A DNA stretch of 64,000 bases from Pseudomonadota bacterium (GCA_016201105.1 JACQDN010000021.1:1-64000); one strand, 5' to 3'; counted from the first letter of the stretch, positions 51,208 to 61,216 are shown. The notes: generated by a model not told the origin, from the letters alone. Numbers and translations: made by a program.

Positions 51208-52689
51208 CTAAGCGGCGAGGCCAATGCGCGCTAACATTTCTTTGCGTTCGGGCCCGAATTTCGGCGGATAGAATCCGAGTTCTTCCTTCATCTTCTTGGA
51301 CATGGCCCAGACCTTGAAAATGCGCCCCACGATTTCGGGACGTTTCAAGAACGCGGTCGGTTCGTCCAGCATGTGGAAGACGCGCGATATGGCGCGGCCG
51401 ACCTCCAGATCGCCGCGCGCGGCGGGCGCGATCGCGTCTTCTGCAAAGCTTTTCATCATTCTGGCGCGCAGCCCCGGCTTGTAAGCGGGATCGCGCTCGT
51501 GTTCAGCACGCCGGATCGCCTGCAGATCGAGCCTCACCATGGAATCGAAGTAAGGCCTGATGGCTTTGCGCATTTCATGTGCGTAGAGCCGCGCCCGCTT
51601 CGCGGGATCCTTCATCGCATCCAGTGTATCGCGCAGGATATGCGCTTCCACCACACCCGAAGCGCAGCCACGGCCGTAGAGCGGATTGGTGCGCACGGCC
51701 GCGTCGCCCAGCGCAAAGAAGCCCAAGACCTGCGGCTCGTCGTCCTTGAGGAAATGCCGCCAGACGTTTTGCAGATTGCCCATCGAAAACACCCGGCTGA
51801 CCGGCTCGGCCCGCGCAGGATTCATCCAACGTTCCGCACCAGGCAGTTCCAGGCAGACGGCATCGAAGATTTCGGGCTTCACCACAGCCAGGCGCATTTC
51901 GGTTTCGATTTCGGGCGTTGCGAGCGTCACCGAGAAATGCCGATTGTCGGCGATGAACACGCCATACTTGATGTAACCGAGATCGCCGCCGCCCGGCGTG
52001 CCGTCGCGCGGCGGTTCGTCTTGCCCTTCACGCAGGCGGTAGTGCCGGGTGAAATAGAGAATTCCGCACGGGCTTTCTTCTTCGCGCACGGTGGCGCCTT
52101 CCTGGCGCAGCCAATCGGGAAAGGCGGTGTTGCGTCCCGTGGCATCCACCACGATATCGGCGCGCATCTCCTCGATGTGACCGCCGCACTCCACCTTGAG
52201 CCCATCGACGACAATGCGGCCGTGCTCACGGCGCGCGATCAATCCGCGCACGCCGGCGTTGTTGACGAACGAAACTCCTGGAAGTCGCGACGCGTACCGG
52301 CGCATCACAAGCTCCAGCGTCGTGCGGCGGCTGAACAGCAGCATCAAATCGTCGTCACCGGCGACTGGCGTATATTTGTCCATCAGAGGCGGAGTAAGCG
52401 CGTCGGAGAACCCGAAGAGCCGTGTGCCTTCGTTCAACAACTCCTGCAGCAGATCGGGATAGCGATCGCGGATCAGGGACGTGAGACGGCCGATGAATGC
52501 GTGACTGTGGCGAAGCTGCGTCGCGCCCCTGCGTTCCCAGCGATAGAACGCCTCGTCCGGCGACAGTTCGGGCGGCGGAGGATCGCGATCGAGTATCGTC
52601 ACTTCGCGCTCGCCGCCTCCAAGCGCGAGAGCGGCACCCAGCCCGGCGATGCCGGCGCCAGCCACCAAGACGCGCTCCTTCGTGCTCAT
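51208..52689 (-). CDS. FAD-dependent monooxygenase family protein
   Basis: A 493-residue flavoprotein. RVLVAGAGIAGLGAALALGG is the FAD-binding GxGxxG segment, VDATGRNTAFPDW the middle flavin motif, and FFALGDAAVRTNPLYGRGCA the third (GD motif). Length and the extra YLRHY-type central sheet fit aromatic or tetracyclic hydroxylase-like members, but the closest functional class is not clear. ATG 52689 overlaps the DUF423 gene by four bases. The hydrolase gene lies 26 bases downstream. It may feed an epoxide to that hydrolase, an attractive but unproved pairing. Confidence 0.85.
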   Translation of the reverse strand: MSTKERVLVAGAGIAGLGAALALGGGEREVTILDRDPPPPELSPDEAFYRWERRGATQLRHSHAFIGRLTSLIRDRYPDLLQELLNEGTRLFGFSDALTPPLMDKYTPVAGDDDLMLLFSRRTTLELVMRRYASRLPGVSFVNNAGVRGLIARREHGRIVVDGLKVECGGHIEEMRADIVVDATGRNTAFPDWLRQEGATVREEESPCGILYFTRHYRLREGQDEPPRDGTPGGGDLGYIKYGVFIADNRHFSVTLATPEIETEMRLAVVKPEIFDAVCLELPGAERWMNPARAEPVSRVFSMGNLQNVWRHFLKDDEPQVLGFFALGDAAVRTNPLYGRGCASGVVEAHILRDTLDAMKDPAKRARLYAHEMRKAIRPYFDSMVRLDLQAIRRAEHERDPAYKPGLRARMMKSFAEDAIAPAARGDLEVGRAISRVFHMLDEPTAFLKRPEIVGRIFKVWAMSKKMKEELGFYPPKFGPERKEMLARIGLAA

Positions 52690-53060
52690 GTCTGTAACTT
52701 CGTGGCGGACCATGCGAGCGCAACCCATCCCGCCAAAAACGCAAGCCCTCCGAATGGCGTCACGATGCCCAACCCTTTAATGCCCGTCAGCGAAAGAAGA
52801 TAAAGCGAACCGCAAAAGAGCACGATGCCTGCGAGAAAAAAGCCTGATGCGGCATTCGCGGCCGTTGACGCAGCGGCAGAGCGGGATGCGAACGCGGCCA
52901 ATCCGATCGCGAGTCCATGATACATCTGATAGCGCGCTGCCGTCTCGAAAATCTGCAGAGCGTGCGCGTCCAGCTTGCCTTGTAGACCGTGCGCCCCAAA
53001 TGCACCGGCCGCGACGGCTATCAAGCCGTTGATGGCAGCGATGAAGAGCCAGACATTCAT
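52686..53060 (-). CDS. DUF423 family small membrane protein
   Basis: A 124-residue protein with four hydrophobic helices. AAGAFGAHGLQ in the first third and TPFGGLAFLAGWVALAW in the last are hallmarks of the DUF423 (YgdD) family of inner-membrane proteins without a known role. ATG 53060 overlaps the stop of the amidohydrolase gene by four bases; an in-frame start at 53072 is possible. It also overlaps the monooxygenase start, so it is translated as part of a run of three genes. Confidence 0.9.
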   Translation of the reverse strand: MNVWLFIAAINGLIAVAAGAFGAHGLQGKLDAHALQIFETAARYQMYHGLAIGLAAFASRSAAASTAANAASGFFLAGIVLFCGSLYLLSLTGIKGLGIVTPFGGLAFLAGWVALAWSATKLQT

Positions 53061-54334
53061 GCGCAACCGCATCCGCCCCGAGCGTGATCGTGTGCGTGAT
53101 CGTGGGTGCGTTTGGCGCTCTCAGCGAGCTTGGCGAGTGCGGCTTTGGAAATATCCGCCGTCGCCTCGAAATCCTTTTTGACGGTTTCCAGCAACCGACT
53201 ATCCGTCATCAGGTCGAGGGCGGTCTGCGCCAGCGCTTTTGCTCCCTCGGTCACAGCCTGATCGCCTTTGTCCGAAACTGCCCAGCGTGCGAACTCGGCG
53301 TTGTGGATGATGACGTCGGAAGGCGCCACCGCCATCATGGGATGGATCGACGGCACGCGGTGGCTCACATTGCCCATGTCGGTCGAGCCGGCGAAGCCGG
53401 CCGGTATTTCCTTCACCGGATAAAATTCGCGTCCCAATGCGCTCGCATTCTTCTCAAACGCGTCCGCCATCGGCCAATTGGTCTTGAGGTCGAGATAATC
53501 GTGCTCACCCCAACGGATATCGGCTTTGCATCCGGTCGCCAGCGCGGCCGCCTCAAAGCAGGCATGCACGCGCTTCTTCAACATCGCCAGTTCGTGCACG
53601 TCCGCCGCGCGCACATAGTAACGGCAGCTCGCGCGCTCCGGCACGATGTTCGGCGCCAGGCCGCCCTCGGTGATGATGCCGTGAATGCGTTCGGTCTGCT
53701 TGATGTGCTGGCGCAGCTGGGCGATGGATTGGTAGGCGTTCACCACCGCATCCAGCGCATTCAATCCGCGATAGGGCATGGCGGCGGCGTGTGCCGCGCG
53801 GCCGTGATAGGTCACCTCCACTTCGGAGATGGCGATGCAAGGCATGGTGACGAGGTTGAGGCTGGAGGGATGAATCATCATCGCCGCGTCGGCGCGATCG
53901 AACGCGCCTTCCTCCGCCATGATTTCCTTGCCGCCGAAGCGCTCTTCCGCCGGCGTGCCGAGATAGCGGACTTTGCCTGGAAGCCGCGCGCCGAGTTTGG
54001 AAAGCGCAATGGCTGCGCCGTATCCGGCTGTTGCAATGATGTTGTGGCCGCAGGCATGGCCGATACCCGGTAGCGCATCGTATTCCGAAAGGATCGCGAC
54101 GGTGGGTCCAGAATCTTTTCCAAACTCCGCGACATAACTCGTCCGCAGGCCGAAGGCTTCACGCTGCGCGGTGATTCCGTGCGTTTCCACGGCATCGCTC
54201 AAACGCTTTGCCGCCTTGAATTCCTCCAATGCGAGTTCCGGTTCGCCATGGATCGCGTGACTGAGGCCCAGCAATTCGTCGCGCATGGAATCGATGGCGG
54301 CGGCAACGTCTTTTTTCAGCAATTCCAGGGACAT
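53057..54334 (-). CDS. M20-family amidohydrolase with His-rich C-terminal tail
   Basis: A 425-residue metallo-amidohydrolase of the M20D type (AbgB/amidase-like). HGEPELALEEFKAAKRL is the start of the catalytic domain, and GIGHACGHNIIATAGYG is the metal-binding CGHN motif. EVTYHGRAAHAAAMPYRG is the dimerisation/lid domain, and FAGSTDMGNVSHRVPS the second metal segment. The family removes acyl or aminoacyl groups from small amides, e.g. p-aminobenzoyl-glutamate. The last 15 residues are HDHAHDHARGGCGCA, a metal-chelating tail unusual for the family. ATG 54334 removes an N-terminal extension that has no family match. Confidence 0.9.
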   Translation of the reverse strand: MSLELLKKDVAAAIDSMRDELLGLSHAIHGEPELALEEFKAAKRLSDAVETHGITAQREAFGLRTSYVAEFGKDSGPTVAILSEYDALPGIGHACGHNIIATAGYGAAIALSKLGARLPGKVRYLGTPAEERFGGKEIMAEEGAFDRADAAMMIHPSSLNLVTMPCIAISEVEVTYHGRAAHAAAMPYRGLNALDAVVNAYQSIAQLRQHIKQTERIHGIITEGGLAPNIVPERASCRYYVRAADVHELAMLKKRVHACFEAAALATGCKADIRWGEHDYLDLKTNWPMADAFEKNASALGREFYPVKEIPAGFAGSTDMGNVSHRVPSIHPMMAVAPSDVIIHNAEFARWAVSDKGDQAVTEGAKALAQTALDLMTDSRLLETVKKDFEATADISKAALAKLAESAKRTHDHAHDHARGGCGCA

Positions 54335-54431
54335 GAAGCGATCTCGGAGTGGCGCGTTGTCATCATAGACAGTCCCCTCATGCTTTGCGAAGGTCGTTCG
54401 GAAATCCGGGGTCGAAAGAATTGGAAGGCCC

Positions 54432-55232
54432 ATGACCCGATTCGTGACGGCGCCGGACGGCGTGCGCATCGCTTACGAAATCGCTGGCCCAAGTTCCGGT
54501 GAATCCATCTCCGGCGCGTCCATCGTGCTGGTACACGGCTTCGCCGCCAGCCGCGTGCAGAATTGGCGCGCGCCCGGCTGGTACGACACGCTGAGCAACG
54601 CCGGCTATCGCGTCATTGCGCTGGATTGCCGCGGCCATGGCGAAAGCGATAAGCCGCATGACCCCAAGATGTACGGCCACGATGTCATGGCGCTTGATGT
54701 CATCGCGGTGATGGACGCCGCTGGTCTCGATCGGCCATTTCTCATGGGCTATTCCATGGGCGGCTTCATCGGCATGCATGTGATGATGGATCACGCCGAA
54801 CGCGTGCAGAAGCTTGTCATCGGCGGCGTGGGCGGAAGTTACCTGCAACCCTTGGCGGTCGATGATGCCATCGCCGATCCCGCACGGCGCAACATGATCG
54901 CCGAGGCGCTGCTTGCTGACGACAAGAACACGATCGCCAACCCCACAGCAAGAGCCTTTCGGGAATTCGCCGAGCAGGACGGCAAAGACCGTCTTGCACT
55001 CGCCGCTTGCATGCGCGCCGAGCGCAAAGCCTTCACCGCGGTCCAGCTTTCGCGTTCGACGCGTCCGGTGCTCGTCGTCTGCGGCGAGCGCGACAATCTC
55101 ACCGGCCGACCCGAACCGCTGGCCAAGGCGTTTGCCAACGGCCGCGCCGTCATGGTGCCCAAGCGTGACCATATGACCACGGTGGGCGACAAAGTGTACA
55201 AGGCGGCTGTGCTCAAATTCCTGGTGGAATAG
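54432..55232 (+). CDS. Alpha/beta hydrolase
   Basis: A 266-residue alpha/beta hydrolase. IVLVHGFAASRVQNWRAPGW holds the oxyanion motif, and MGYSMGGFIGMH the nucleophile Ser elbow. VVCGERDNLTGRPE holds the acid, and the last His lies in VPKRDHMTTVGDK. It begins at MTRFVTAPDGVRIAYEIAG, close to the usual start of this class. It is divergent from the M20 gene across 97 bases and may be regulated with it. Substrate unknown: an esterase, lipase or C-C hydrolase are all possible. Confidence 0.9.
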   Translation: MTRFVTAPDGVRIAYEIAGPSSGESISGASIVLVHGFAASRVQNWRAPGWYDTLSNAGYRVIALDCRGHGESDKPHDPKMYGHDVMALDVIAVMDAAGLDRPFLMGYSMGGFIGMHVMMDHAERVQKLVIGGVGGSYLQPLAVDDAIADPARRNMIAEALLADDKNTIANPTARAFREFAEQDGKDRLALAACMRAERKAFTAVQLSRSTRPVLVVCGERDNLTGRPEPLAKAFANGRAVMVPKRDHMTTVGDKVYKAAVLKFLVE

Positions 55233-55330
55233 CGTCACCTACGGTTGCACGCGTCAAAACAAAACGAATTTCGCTCTGGCGCTCTGCTTCGCGCCCGCTA
55301 ATATTCGCACGTCAGGGGTTGGGGGGTTTT

Positions 55331-57316
55331 ATGCGCTTGGTCAAACAAGCGGCGCAGGCTGCGAGCTTTGCCGCAATTTTGCTGTCGTTCGCCGCATTGC
55401 CTGCATTCAGCGCGCCGCCGGTGGAAGCATTCGGCAAACTGCCGTTCATTTCGGGGCTGAGCATTTCGCCCGACGGCAAGCATTTCTCGTCGATTCAGGC
55501 CGTGAACGGCCGTGCTTCGGCCGTGGTCTATCCCGTTGATGCACAGCCAAACGTTCCGCCGAAAATTTGCGAGCTTACCGACGGCATCGCGACCGGTTCT
55601 GTCTGGGTCAACAACGATCGCGTCATCTGCATTCTAAGCGGAGCTTTCAACTACCATGGTTTTTCTCCGAGGTACTACGAGATTGCTCGAGCCGTATCTG
55701 TCAGTGTGAGCGGGCAGCCGGCCCAAATACTGATGAAAGGTTCCATCGTCTACAGTTACAACTCCGGCACGCATCGCATTGATGGATTAAATCTTGATGA
55801 TCCCAATGTTGTTTATTTGAACGCTTACTACGCAACTGTAGATACTCAGCAAAACACGCATTTGAACCGGGTCGAATGGGTGCCGACACTCTACAAGGTA
55901 GATATAAACTCCGGTCATGGTTCGACTTACGAGGCTGGCAACCGCGATACAGTACAGTTTGTTATGGACGGTCACGGGAATGTGGTCGGCCGCCTGGATG
56001 AAATCACCCGCGAGTTGAAGGACCACCTCTTCATTAAAGAATCCGGATCATGGAACGACGCGGCAACGTTCGATGCGTCGCATGGTTGGGAGGCGCATGT
56101 CTATGGCCTCACCGCCAACGGCAACAATCTCGTGATAGGGCGTTATGGAGATAACCAAATTTTGGGACTCGACAGCTTCAATCTCAAAACGAAAGCATTT
56201 GACGCGCCACTGTTTCGGGATGGCACCTACGACGCATTCCCGCTTTATGACGAGTGGACGGGGCGCGTTATCGGCGCCGGCTATGTTTCAGACATGACGC
56301 ACTATGTCTGGTTCGATCCTGCGCGGCAGAAAATTCAAAAATCACTCGAAGCCGCAGTTCCTGGCCAAGCCGTTCGCATCATCAGCGTAGACAAAGCAGG
56401 CGCCACGTATCTCGCAGAGTCCGATGGGCCGAAAGATCCGCCCACGTACTATGTCTATCGGCCAGCGACCCAGCAGATGGCCATCCTGGCAACCGAATAT
56501 CCGAATCTGCAGTCGTCCGATCTGGGCGATGTGAAGCGCTACGATTATTCCGCACGTGATGGCCTGAACATTCCGGCTTATCTCACGCTGCCACCGGGCA
56601 AATCCGGCAAGAATCTTCCAACGGTCATACTGCCGCATGGCGGGCCACAAGGCCGAGACGACCTCGGATTCGACTGGCTCTCGCAATTCCTGACGACCCG
56701 CGGATATGCAGTTTTACGCCCAAACTTCCGCGGGTCAGCGGGATACGGTTACAAGTTTCAGTCGGCCGGCTACGGCGAATGGGGCCGCAAGATGCAGGAC
56801 GACGTCAGTGACGGCGTGAAGAAGTTGATCGCCGACGGAATCGCCGATCCCAAGCGCATTTGCATTGTTGGATGGGACTATGGCGGTTACGCCGCTCTTG
56901 CGGGCGTAACCTTCACGCCAGAACTTTATGCATGCGGTGTCAGCCTAGCCGGGGTTGGCAATGTCGAAGATCTTGTCACCAGAGAGACAAGCGACGAGGA
57001 AAGGGACTCTAGTTTCGTCAAGTACCTGAATCTTACGATCGGGAGTAATGAGACGGATCAGGTGAAGCTCCGTGAAGTTTCTCCCAGCTTGCATCCTGAA
57101 AACGTCCGAGCTCCTGTTCTCCTTTTGCACGCGGACAAAGACATGAACGTGACTATTCGGCAAAGTGAGGCCGAAGACGTCGCGTTGAGAAACGCAGGCC
57201 GCCATGTCGAATTCGTGCATTTGGACGGCGACGATCACGATCTACAAGTCGAACAAACACGGCTGATGTTTGCAAAAGAAATCGAGCGATTTCTGGCGAC
57301 CTATATCGGCAATTGA
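55331..57316 (+). CDS. S9 prolyl-oligopeptidase-family protein with Asp in place of the catalytic Ser
   Basis: A 661-residue protein with a signal peptide (ASFAAILLSFAALPAFSA) and a beta-propeller N-terminal half. The C-terminal alpha/beta-hydrolase domain carries PHGGPQGRDD, RPNFRGSAGYGYKF and KRICIVGWDYGGYAALAG. The nucleophile elbow, normally GxSxGGY, here reads GWDYGGY: Asp at residue 516 (codon GAC at 56876-56878). Going from any Ser codon to GAC needs at least two changes, so a one-base error is unlikely. HADKDMN and DGDDHDL hold the usual Asp and His. It is probably periplasmic. It may be an inactive binding protein, or may use Asp as a nucleophile. ATG 55331 has GGGGG upstream. Confidence 0.88.
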   Translation: MRLVKQAAQAASFAAILLSFAALPAFSAPPVEAFGKLPFISGLSISPDGKHFSSIQAVNGRASAVVYPVDAQPNVPPKICELTDGIATGSVWVNNDRVICILSGAFNYHGFSPRYYEIARAVSVSVSGQPAQILMKGSIVYSYNSGTHRIDGLNLDDPNVVYLNAYYATVDTQQNTHLNRVEWVPTLYKVDINSGHGSTYEAGNRDTVQFVMDGHGNVVGRLDEITRELKDHLFIKESGSWNDAATFDASHGWEAHVYGLTANGNNLVIGRYGDNQILGLDSFNLKTKAFDAPLFRDGTYDAFPLYDEWTGRVIGAGYVSDMTHYVWFDPARQKIQKSLEAAVPGQAVRIISVDKAGATYLAESDGPKDPPTYYVYRPATQQMAILATEYPNLQSSDLGDVKRYDYSARDGLNIPAYLTLPPGKSGKNLPTVILPHGGPQGRDDLGFDWLSQFLTTRGYAVLRPNFRGSAGYGYKFQSAGYGEWGRKMQDDVSDGVKKLIADGIADPKRICIVGWDYGGYAALAGVTFTPELYACGVSLAGVGNVEDLVTRETSDEERDSSFVKYLNLTIGSNETDQVKLREVSPSLHPENVRAPVLLLHADKDMNVTIRQSEAEDVALRNAGRHVEFVHLDGDDHDLQVEQTRLMFAKEIERFLATYIGN

Positions 57317-57382
57317 GCCCTCGCGGCGGATGACTATGATCGCGGGCGGCTGGGCACTTGGCCCACCACCCGTGAGGATCCC

Positions 57383-58597
57383 ATGAGCGCCGCCGCCGAG
57401 ACTTCGCATAAGCCTGCCAAACTTGAATCCAACCCCTTCGACTGGGCGGATCCGTTGCTGCTCGACGCGGAGCTGACAGCCGACGAGCGCATGGTGCGCG
57501 ACAGCGCGCGAGTCTATTGCCAGGATAAGCTCGCCTCGCGGGTGCGCGAAAGTTTTCGCCACGAGACGTTTGATCGCGCCATCATGACCGAGATGGGTGC
57601 GCTCGGTCTGCTCGGATCGACTCTGCCGGAAGAATATGGTTGCGCTGGCCTGAACTACGTCTGCTACGGACTTGTCGCGCGCGAAGTGGAACGCATCGAC
57701 AGCGGTTATCGCTCGGCAATGAGTGTGCAGTCCTCACTCGTCATGCATCCGATCTATGCCTACGGCACCGAGGAGCAGCGACGCAAATATCTGCCGAAGC
57801 TGGCGAGCGGAGAGTTCATCGGGTGCTTCGGCCTCACCGAACCCGATTTTGGCTCCGATCCCGGCGGCATGAAGACGCGCGCGGTCAAAGTCGCGGGCGG
57901 TTACGTGCTTTCTGGGGCAAAGATGTGGATCACCAATTCGCCGATCGCCGACGTCGCGGTGGTATGGGCGAAGCTCGATGGCGCAATCCGCGGGTTCATC
58001 GTGGAGCGCGGTACGAAGGGGTTTTCCACGCCCAAGATCGAAGGCAAGTTTTCGCTGCGCGCCAGCGTCACCGGCGAAATCGTGCTCGATGATTGCAAAA
58101 TCGGCGACGATGCGCTGCTGCCCGAGGGGCAGGGCCTTTCCGGGCCCTTCGGTTGCCTCAATCGCGCGCGCTATGGAATTTCCTGGGGCGCGATGGGCGC
58201 GGCGGAAGCCTGCTGGCATGCGGCGCGGCAATACGCGCTCGACAGAAAACAGTTCGGCCGACCGCTCGCCGCCAACCAGCTCATTCAGAAGAAGTTGGCG
58301 GACATGCAGACCGAAATTACGCTCGGCCTCTTAGGAGCGCTGCGCCTCGGCCGCTTGATGGACGAAGGCAAGGCCGCTCCGCCCGCGATTTCGCTGATGA
58401 AACGCAACAATTGCGGCAAGGCGCTGGCGATCGCGCGCGAGGCCCGCGACATGCACGGCGGCAACGGCGTGTCGGACGAATATCCCGTCATCCGGCACAT
58501 GCTGAATCTGGAAGCGGTGAATACCTATGAGGGCACGCATGACGTCCATGCGCTGATCCTCGGGCGGGCGCAGACGGGCATTCAGGCGTTTAGCTGA
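57383..58597 (+). CDS. gcdH: Glutaryl-CoA dehydrogenase
   Basis: A 404-residue acyl-CoA dehydrogenase of the glutaryl-CoA type, which both dehydrogenates and decarboxylates glutaryl-CoA to crotonyl-CoA in lysine and aromatic-acid breakdown. [17 protein letters not shown] is the acyl/flavin motif, [14 protein letters not shown] the next, and the catalytic Glu lies in [34 protein letters not shown] near residue 105 is the glutaryl-CoA-specific segment, which includes the substrate-carboxylate Arg. It stands near a CaiB-type CoA-transferase gene (60104), which could make glutaryl-CoA. Confidence 0.93.
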   Translation: MSAAAETSHKPAKLESNPFDWADPLLLDAELTADERMVRDSARVYCQDKLASRVRESFRHETFDRAIMTEMGALGLLGSTLPEEYGCAGLNYVCYGLVAREVERIDSGYRSAMSVQSSLVMHPIYAYGTEEQRRKYLPKLASGEFIGCFGLTEPDFGSDPGGMKTRAVKVAGGYVLSGAKMWITNSPIADVAVVWAKLDGAIRGFIVERGTKGFSTPKIEGKFSLRASVTGEIVLDDCKIGDDALLPEGQGLSGPFGCLNRARYGISWGAMGAAEACWHAARQYALDRKQFGRPLAANQLIQKKLADMQTEITLGLLGALRLGRLMDEGKAAPPAISLMKRNNCGKALAIAREARDMHGGNGVSDEYPVIRHMLNLEAVNTYEGTHDVHALILGRAQTGIQAFS

Positions 58598-58766
58598 ACG
58601 CCGTTGGTGTGCGGCGTCGTCCTCGACTTCGAGGATGAGGCTTGGCGCATGGCCGGCGTTTCGTTGGAGTGGGTTGCATGGGGCGTGCAAACTGCTCGCC
58701 GGACGCTAGAACCTCCATCCTGTGCTAAGTTGTTGTACCCAAGATTATGAAAGACGCGAGGCGCTT

Positions 58767-59237
58767 GTGAGCCGTTCTGTCTATATGGATCGCTATTTTG
58801 AAGTCATTGCGCCGGAACGCCCGCTCAACTGCCGGGACGATGGCGGGCATCTGATCTTGATCAAGAATGAACCGGTGACCGATCGCTCCGATTTGAGCTT
58901 TCAGGAAGCCGTCGATTTCATGCGGATTTCCATGGCGGTCGGGCGCGCCATGTACGAGGTCTTGAAAATTGAGCGGATGAACTATGAAGATCTCGGCAAT
59001 TGGGGCTTAGACGAACCGGGCGGACCAAAGCTGCACCTTCATTTTTTCGGTCGCGCCAAGGAGCAGATTCATCAAGTCCGCGGCCAGCACATCGCGCTGT
59101 TTCCGAAAGATCACCCGATCTACAGGGGGCATCTCAAGCCGATCGGCGACAGCGAGCTTGCGCAGCTGAAAGCTCGCATTGCGGCCATCCTGGGCGAAAC
59201 GAAATATGCAAGGATGGCGGAACTGGCCGAGCTTTAA
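58767..59237 (+). CDS. HIT-like (histidine triad) domain protein
   Basis: A 156-residue small protein. GPKLHLHFFGRA is the triad region: the last two His of the HxHxHxx motif are kept, including the nucleophilic one, while the first is Lys. HIT proteins hydrolyse or transfer nucleotidyl groups, e.g. AMP-lysine or AMP-NH2. FEVIAPERPLNCRDDGGHLIL starts the beta sheet. GTG 58767 has GAGG ahead of it; ATG 58785 is the alternative. It sits between gcdH and a convergent methyltransferase gene, with a stop overlap of four bases. Confidence 0.75.
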   Translation: MSRSVYMDRYFEVIAPERPLNCRDDGGHLILIKNEPVTDRSDLSFQEAVDFMRISMAVGRAMYEVLKIERMNYEDLGNWGLDEPGGPKLHLHFFGRAKEQIHQVRGQHIALFPKDHPIYRGHLKPIGDSELAQLKARIAAILGETKYARMAELAEL

Positions 59238-59941
59238 GTTCTTTGCGCCAGGCAGATCCAATCCCATGGCCTGTGCCCGCGCCTGGATTTGGTTTCGCGC
59301 ATACCTTCCTTGTTCCACGGATAATGAGCCCGACCGATGCGCTTTGGCGTAAAGCCGTTTGCGATGAAGATTTCATCCAATTCGGCGCGCGTGAAATGCT
59401 TTTGCAAGGCATCGTCGCGTTCCACCAGACCGTCGGCATGGATGACCGAGTCCACCGTCCTATGGCCGCCATTCGCCACCCGCTCGACCATGCGGGCCGC
59501 TTCCAGCGACGGGACGACGACGAGGACGTGACCGCCACGTTTGGTCACGGACGCCAGGCTCGCCCATAGAATCGCGCGGCGCTGTTCGTTTTCCTGCGTG
59601 ATGACGTTCAGACAGACGGTGAAATCGCTGCGCCGGCCGATCTTCGCCGCCGCGCGCGGAATTTCCATGGTCAGCCAGTGCACATTCGACATCTTGGCGC
59701 AGCGCTGCTTGGCGCGCGCGATGATCTTGGGCGCGAATTCCACACCCACGATCTCGCCGAAGGGACCGCCGAACTTTCTGATGAAGCTGCCCACGCCGCA
59801 GCCCATATCCACCAGCACGCCGCCTGGACTGGTGCCCGCGCGCACAAAGTGTTTCACCCGATCGTTGGTTTCTTCCCGTGCGATGTCGCAGACTTCGTTC
59901 TGGAAATCGGCGGCCAAAGCGTTCCACTGAGAACGGTTCAC
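59234..59941 (-). CDS. Class I SAM-dependent methyltransferase
   Basis: A 235-residue Rossmann-fold methyltransferase. VLVDMGCGVGSFIRKFG is the AdoMet-binding motif I, GVEFAPKIIARAK motif II with Glu52-type ribose contact, and DFTVCLNVITQE motif IV. No substrate-binding extension is diagnostic. It converges on the HIT gene with a four-base stop overlap and is divergent from the CaiB gene. Substrate unknown. Confidence 0.88.
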   Translation of the reverse strand: MNRSQWNALAADFQNEVCDIAREETNDRVKHFVRAGTSPGGVLVDMGCGVGSFIRKFGGPFGEIVGVEFAPKIIARAKQRCAKMSNVHWLTMEIPRAAAKIGRRSDFTVCLNVITQENEQRRAILWASLASVTKRGGHVLVVVPSLEAARMVERVANGGHRTVDSVIHADGLVERDDALQKHFTRAELDEIFIANGFTPKRIGRAHYPWNKEGMRETKSRRGHRPWDWICLAQRT

Positions 59942-60103
59942 GAAACCACCCCGAACTGTGCCCGAGACAAGTGGCCCATGATTCTGGCTATTCCGGCAAA
60001 TCCACAGGCTTTAAGCGGCTTTTTCCGATAGGCTGCGCGCCAGTCAAAGCCGGTTCGCAGAATCGGAAGGCACATGGAAATCCTCTGAAGGACTCTGCGT
60101 ACA

Positions 60104-61216
60104 ATGAAACTTTCAGGCGTCAAGGTGCTCGATCTTTCCCAGTTTCTTCCCGGTCCGCATCTCACCATGGCCATGGCCGATCACGGCGCCGACGTGATCA
60201 TGGTCGAACCGGCCAACGGCGTGGGCGAGCCGACGCGTGTCATGGGGGCACGGGCAAAAGACGGCGTCAGCGTATGGTTTCGCAACATCGCGCGCGGCAA
60301 GCGTAGCCTCAAGCTCGATCTGAAGAACGAACTTGATCGTGCGCAGTTTTTCAAACTTGCCGACGAGGCCGACGTGATCGTGGAAGCGTTCCGGCCCGGC
60401 GTGGTCAGGCGTCTGGGCATCGACTACGAGACGATCGCGGCGCGCAATCCGCGCATCGTCTATTGCGCGATCTCGGCCTTCGGCCAGAACGGTCCCTATC
60501 GTGACAAGCCGGCTCATGATCTTGCCGTGCAGGCCCTGATCGGAACGGCGGATCTTGCGCGCGGCAACGACGACGAGCCGGCGATGCCCAATCTCGTGGC
60601 CGCCGACATGGCCGCGTCGCTGACCGCGCTCTCGGCCATTCTCATGGCACTGCTGGTGCGCGAGAAGAGCGATAGGGGCGATTATATCGATATCGCGATG
60701 TATGACTCGCTGTTGGCATGGACACCCAATATATCGGGAAGCGTCCTCGGTCAGGATCGCGCGCCGCTGCCGAAGGAAATGCGCAACTATGGCGGACAGG
60801 CGATGAATCGGCTCTACGAGACGAAAGACGGCGGGTTCATCGCTCTCGCGGGCAATGAAGCGAAGTTCTGCGAAAATTTGCTGGGCGCGTTGGGCCGCTT
60901 GGACTTTATGAGCATCGCGAAAGGCGAGCCAGGCCCATCTCAAAAACCGTTGATCGATTTTTTCGCCGAAACCTTCAAATCGCGCACGCGCAGCGAATGG
61001 GAAGCGTTCCTCTGCAAGATCGATCTGTGCTGGGCGCCGTTGCGCACGTTGAAGGACGCGTTTGACGATTCCCATACGCTGGCGCGCGGCATGGTGCTGA
61101 AGGACGACGGCGGCAATCGCCACATCGGTCCGGCGATCAAATTCAGCGACGAACCGGCCGAACCGGATTTCTCGCTTCCCGATTACGGTTCGACGACAAT
61201 TGATTGGAAGCGATAA
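60104..61216 (+). CDS. CaiB/BaiF family CoA-transferase
   Basis: A 370-residue family III CoA-transferase. LSGVKVLDLSQFLPGPHLTM is the N-terminal signature, ADVIVEAFRPGVVRRLGIDY and NPRIVYCAISAFGQNGPY are the CoA-binding segments, and PAHDLAVQALIG holds the catalytic Asp. MAASLTALSAILMALLVREKSDRGDYIDI is the linked helix pair of the interlocked dimer. The family moves CoA between carboxylic acids. Two genes upstream lies gcdH, so a succinyl-CoA:glutarate exchange is possible. Confidence 0.92.
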   Translation: MKLSGVKVLDLSQFLPGPHLTMAMADHGADVIMVEPANGVGEPTRVMGARAKDGVSVWFRNIARGKRSLKLDLKNELDRAQFFKLADEADVIVEAFRPGVVRRLGIDYETIAARNPRIVYCAISAFGQNGPYRDKPAHDLAVQALIGTADLARGNDDEPAMPNLVAADMAASLTALSAILMALLVREKSDRGDYIDIAMYDSLLAWTPNISGSVLGQDRAPLPKEMRNYGGQAMNRLYETKDGGFIALAGNEAKFCENLLGALGRLDFMSIAKGEPGPSQKPLIDFFAETFKSRTRSEWEAFLCKIDLCWAPLRTLKDAFDDSHTLARGMVLKDDGGNRHIGPAIKFSDEPAEPDFSLPDYGSTTIDWKR

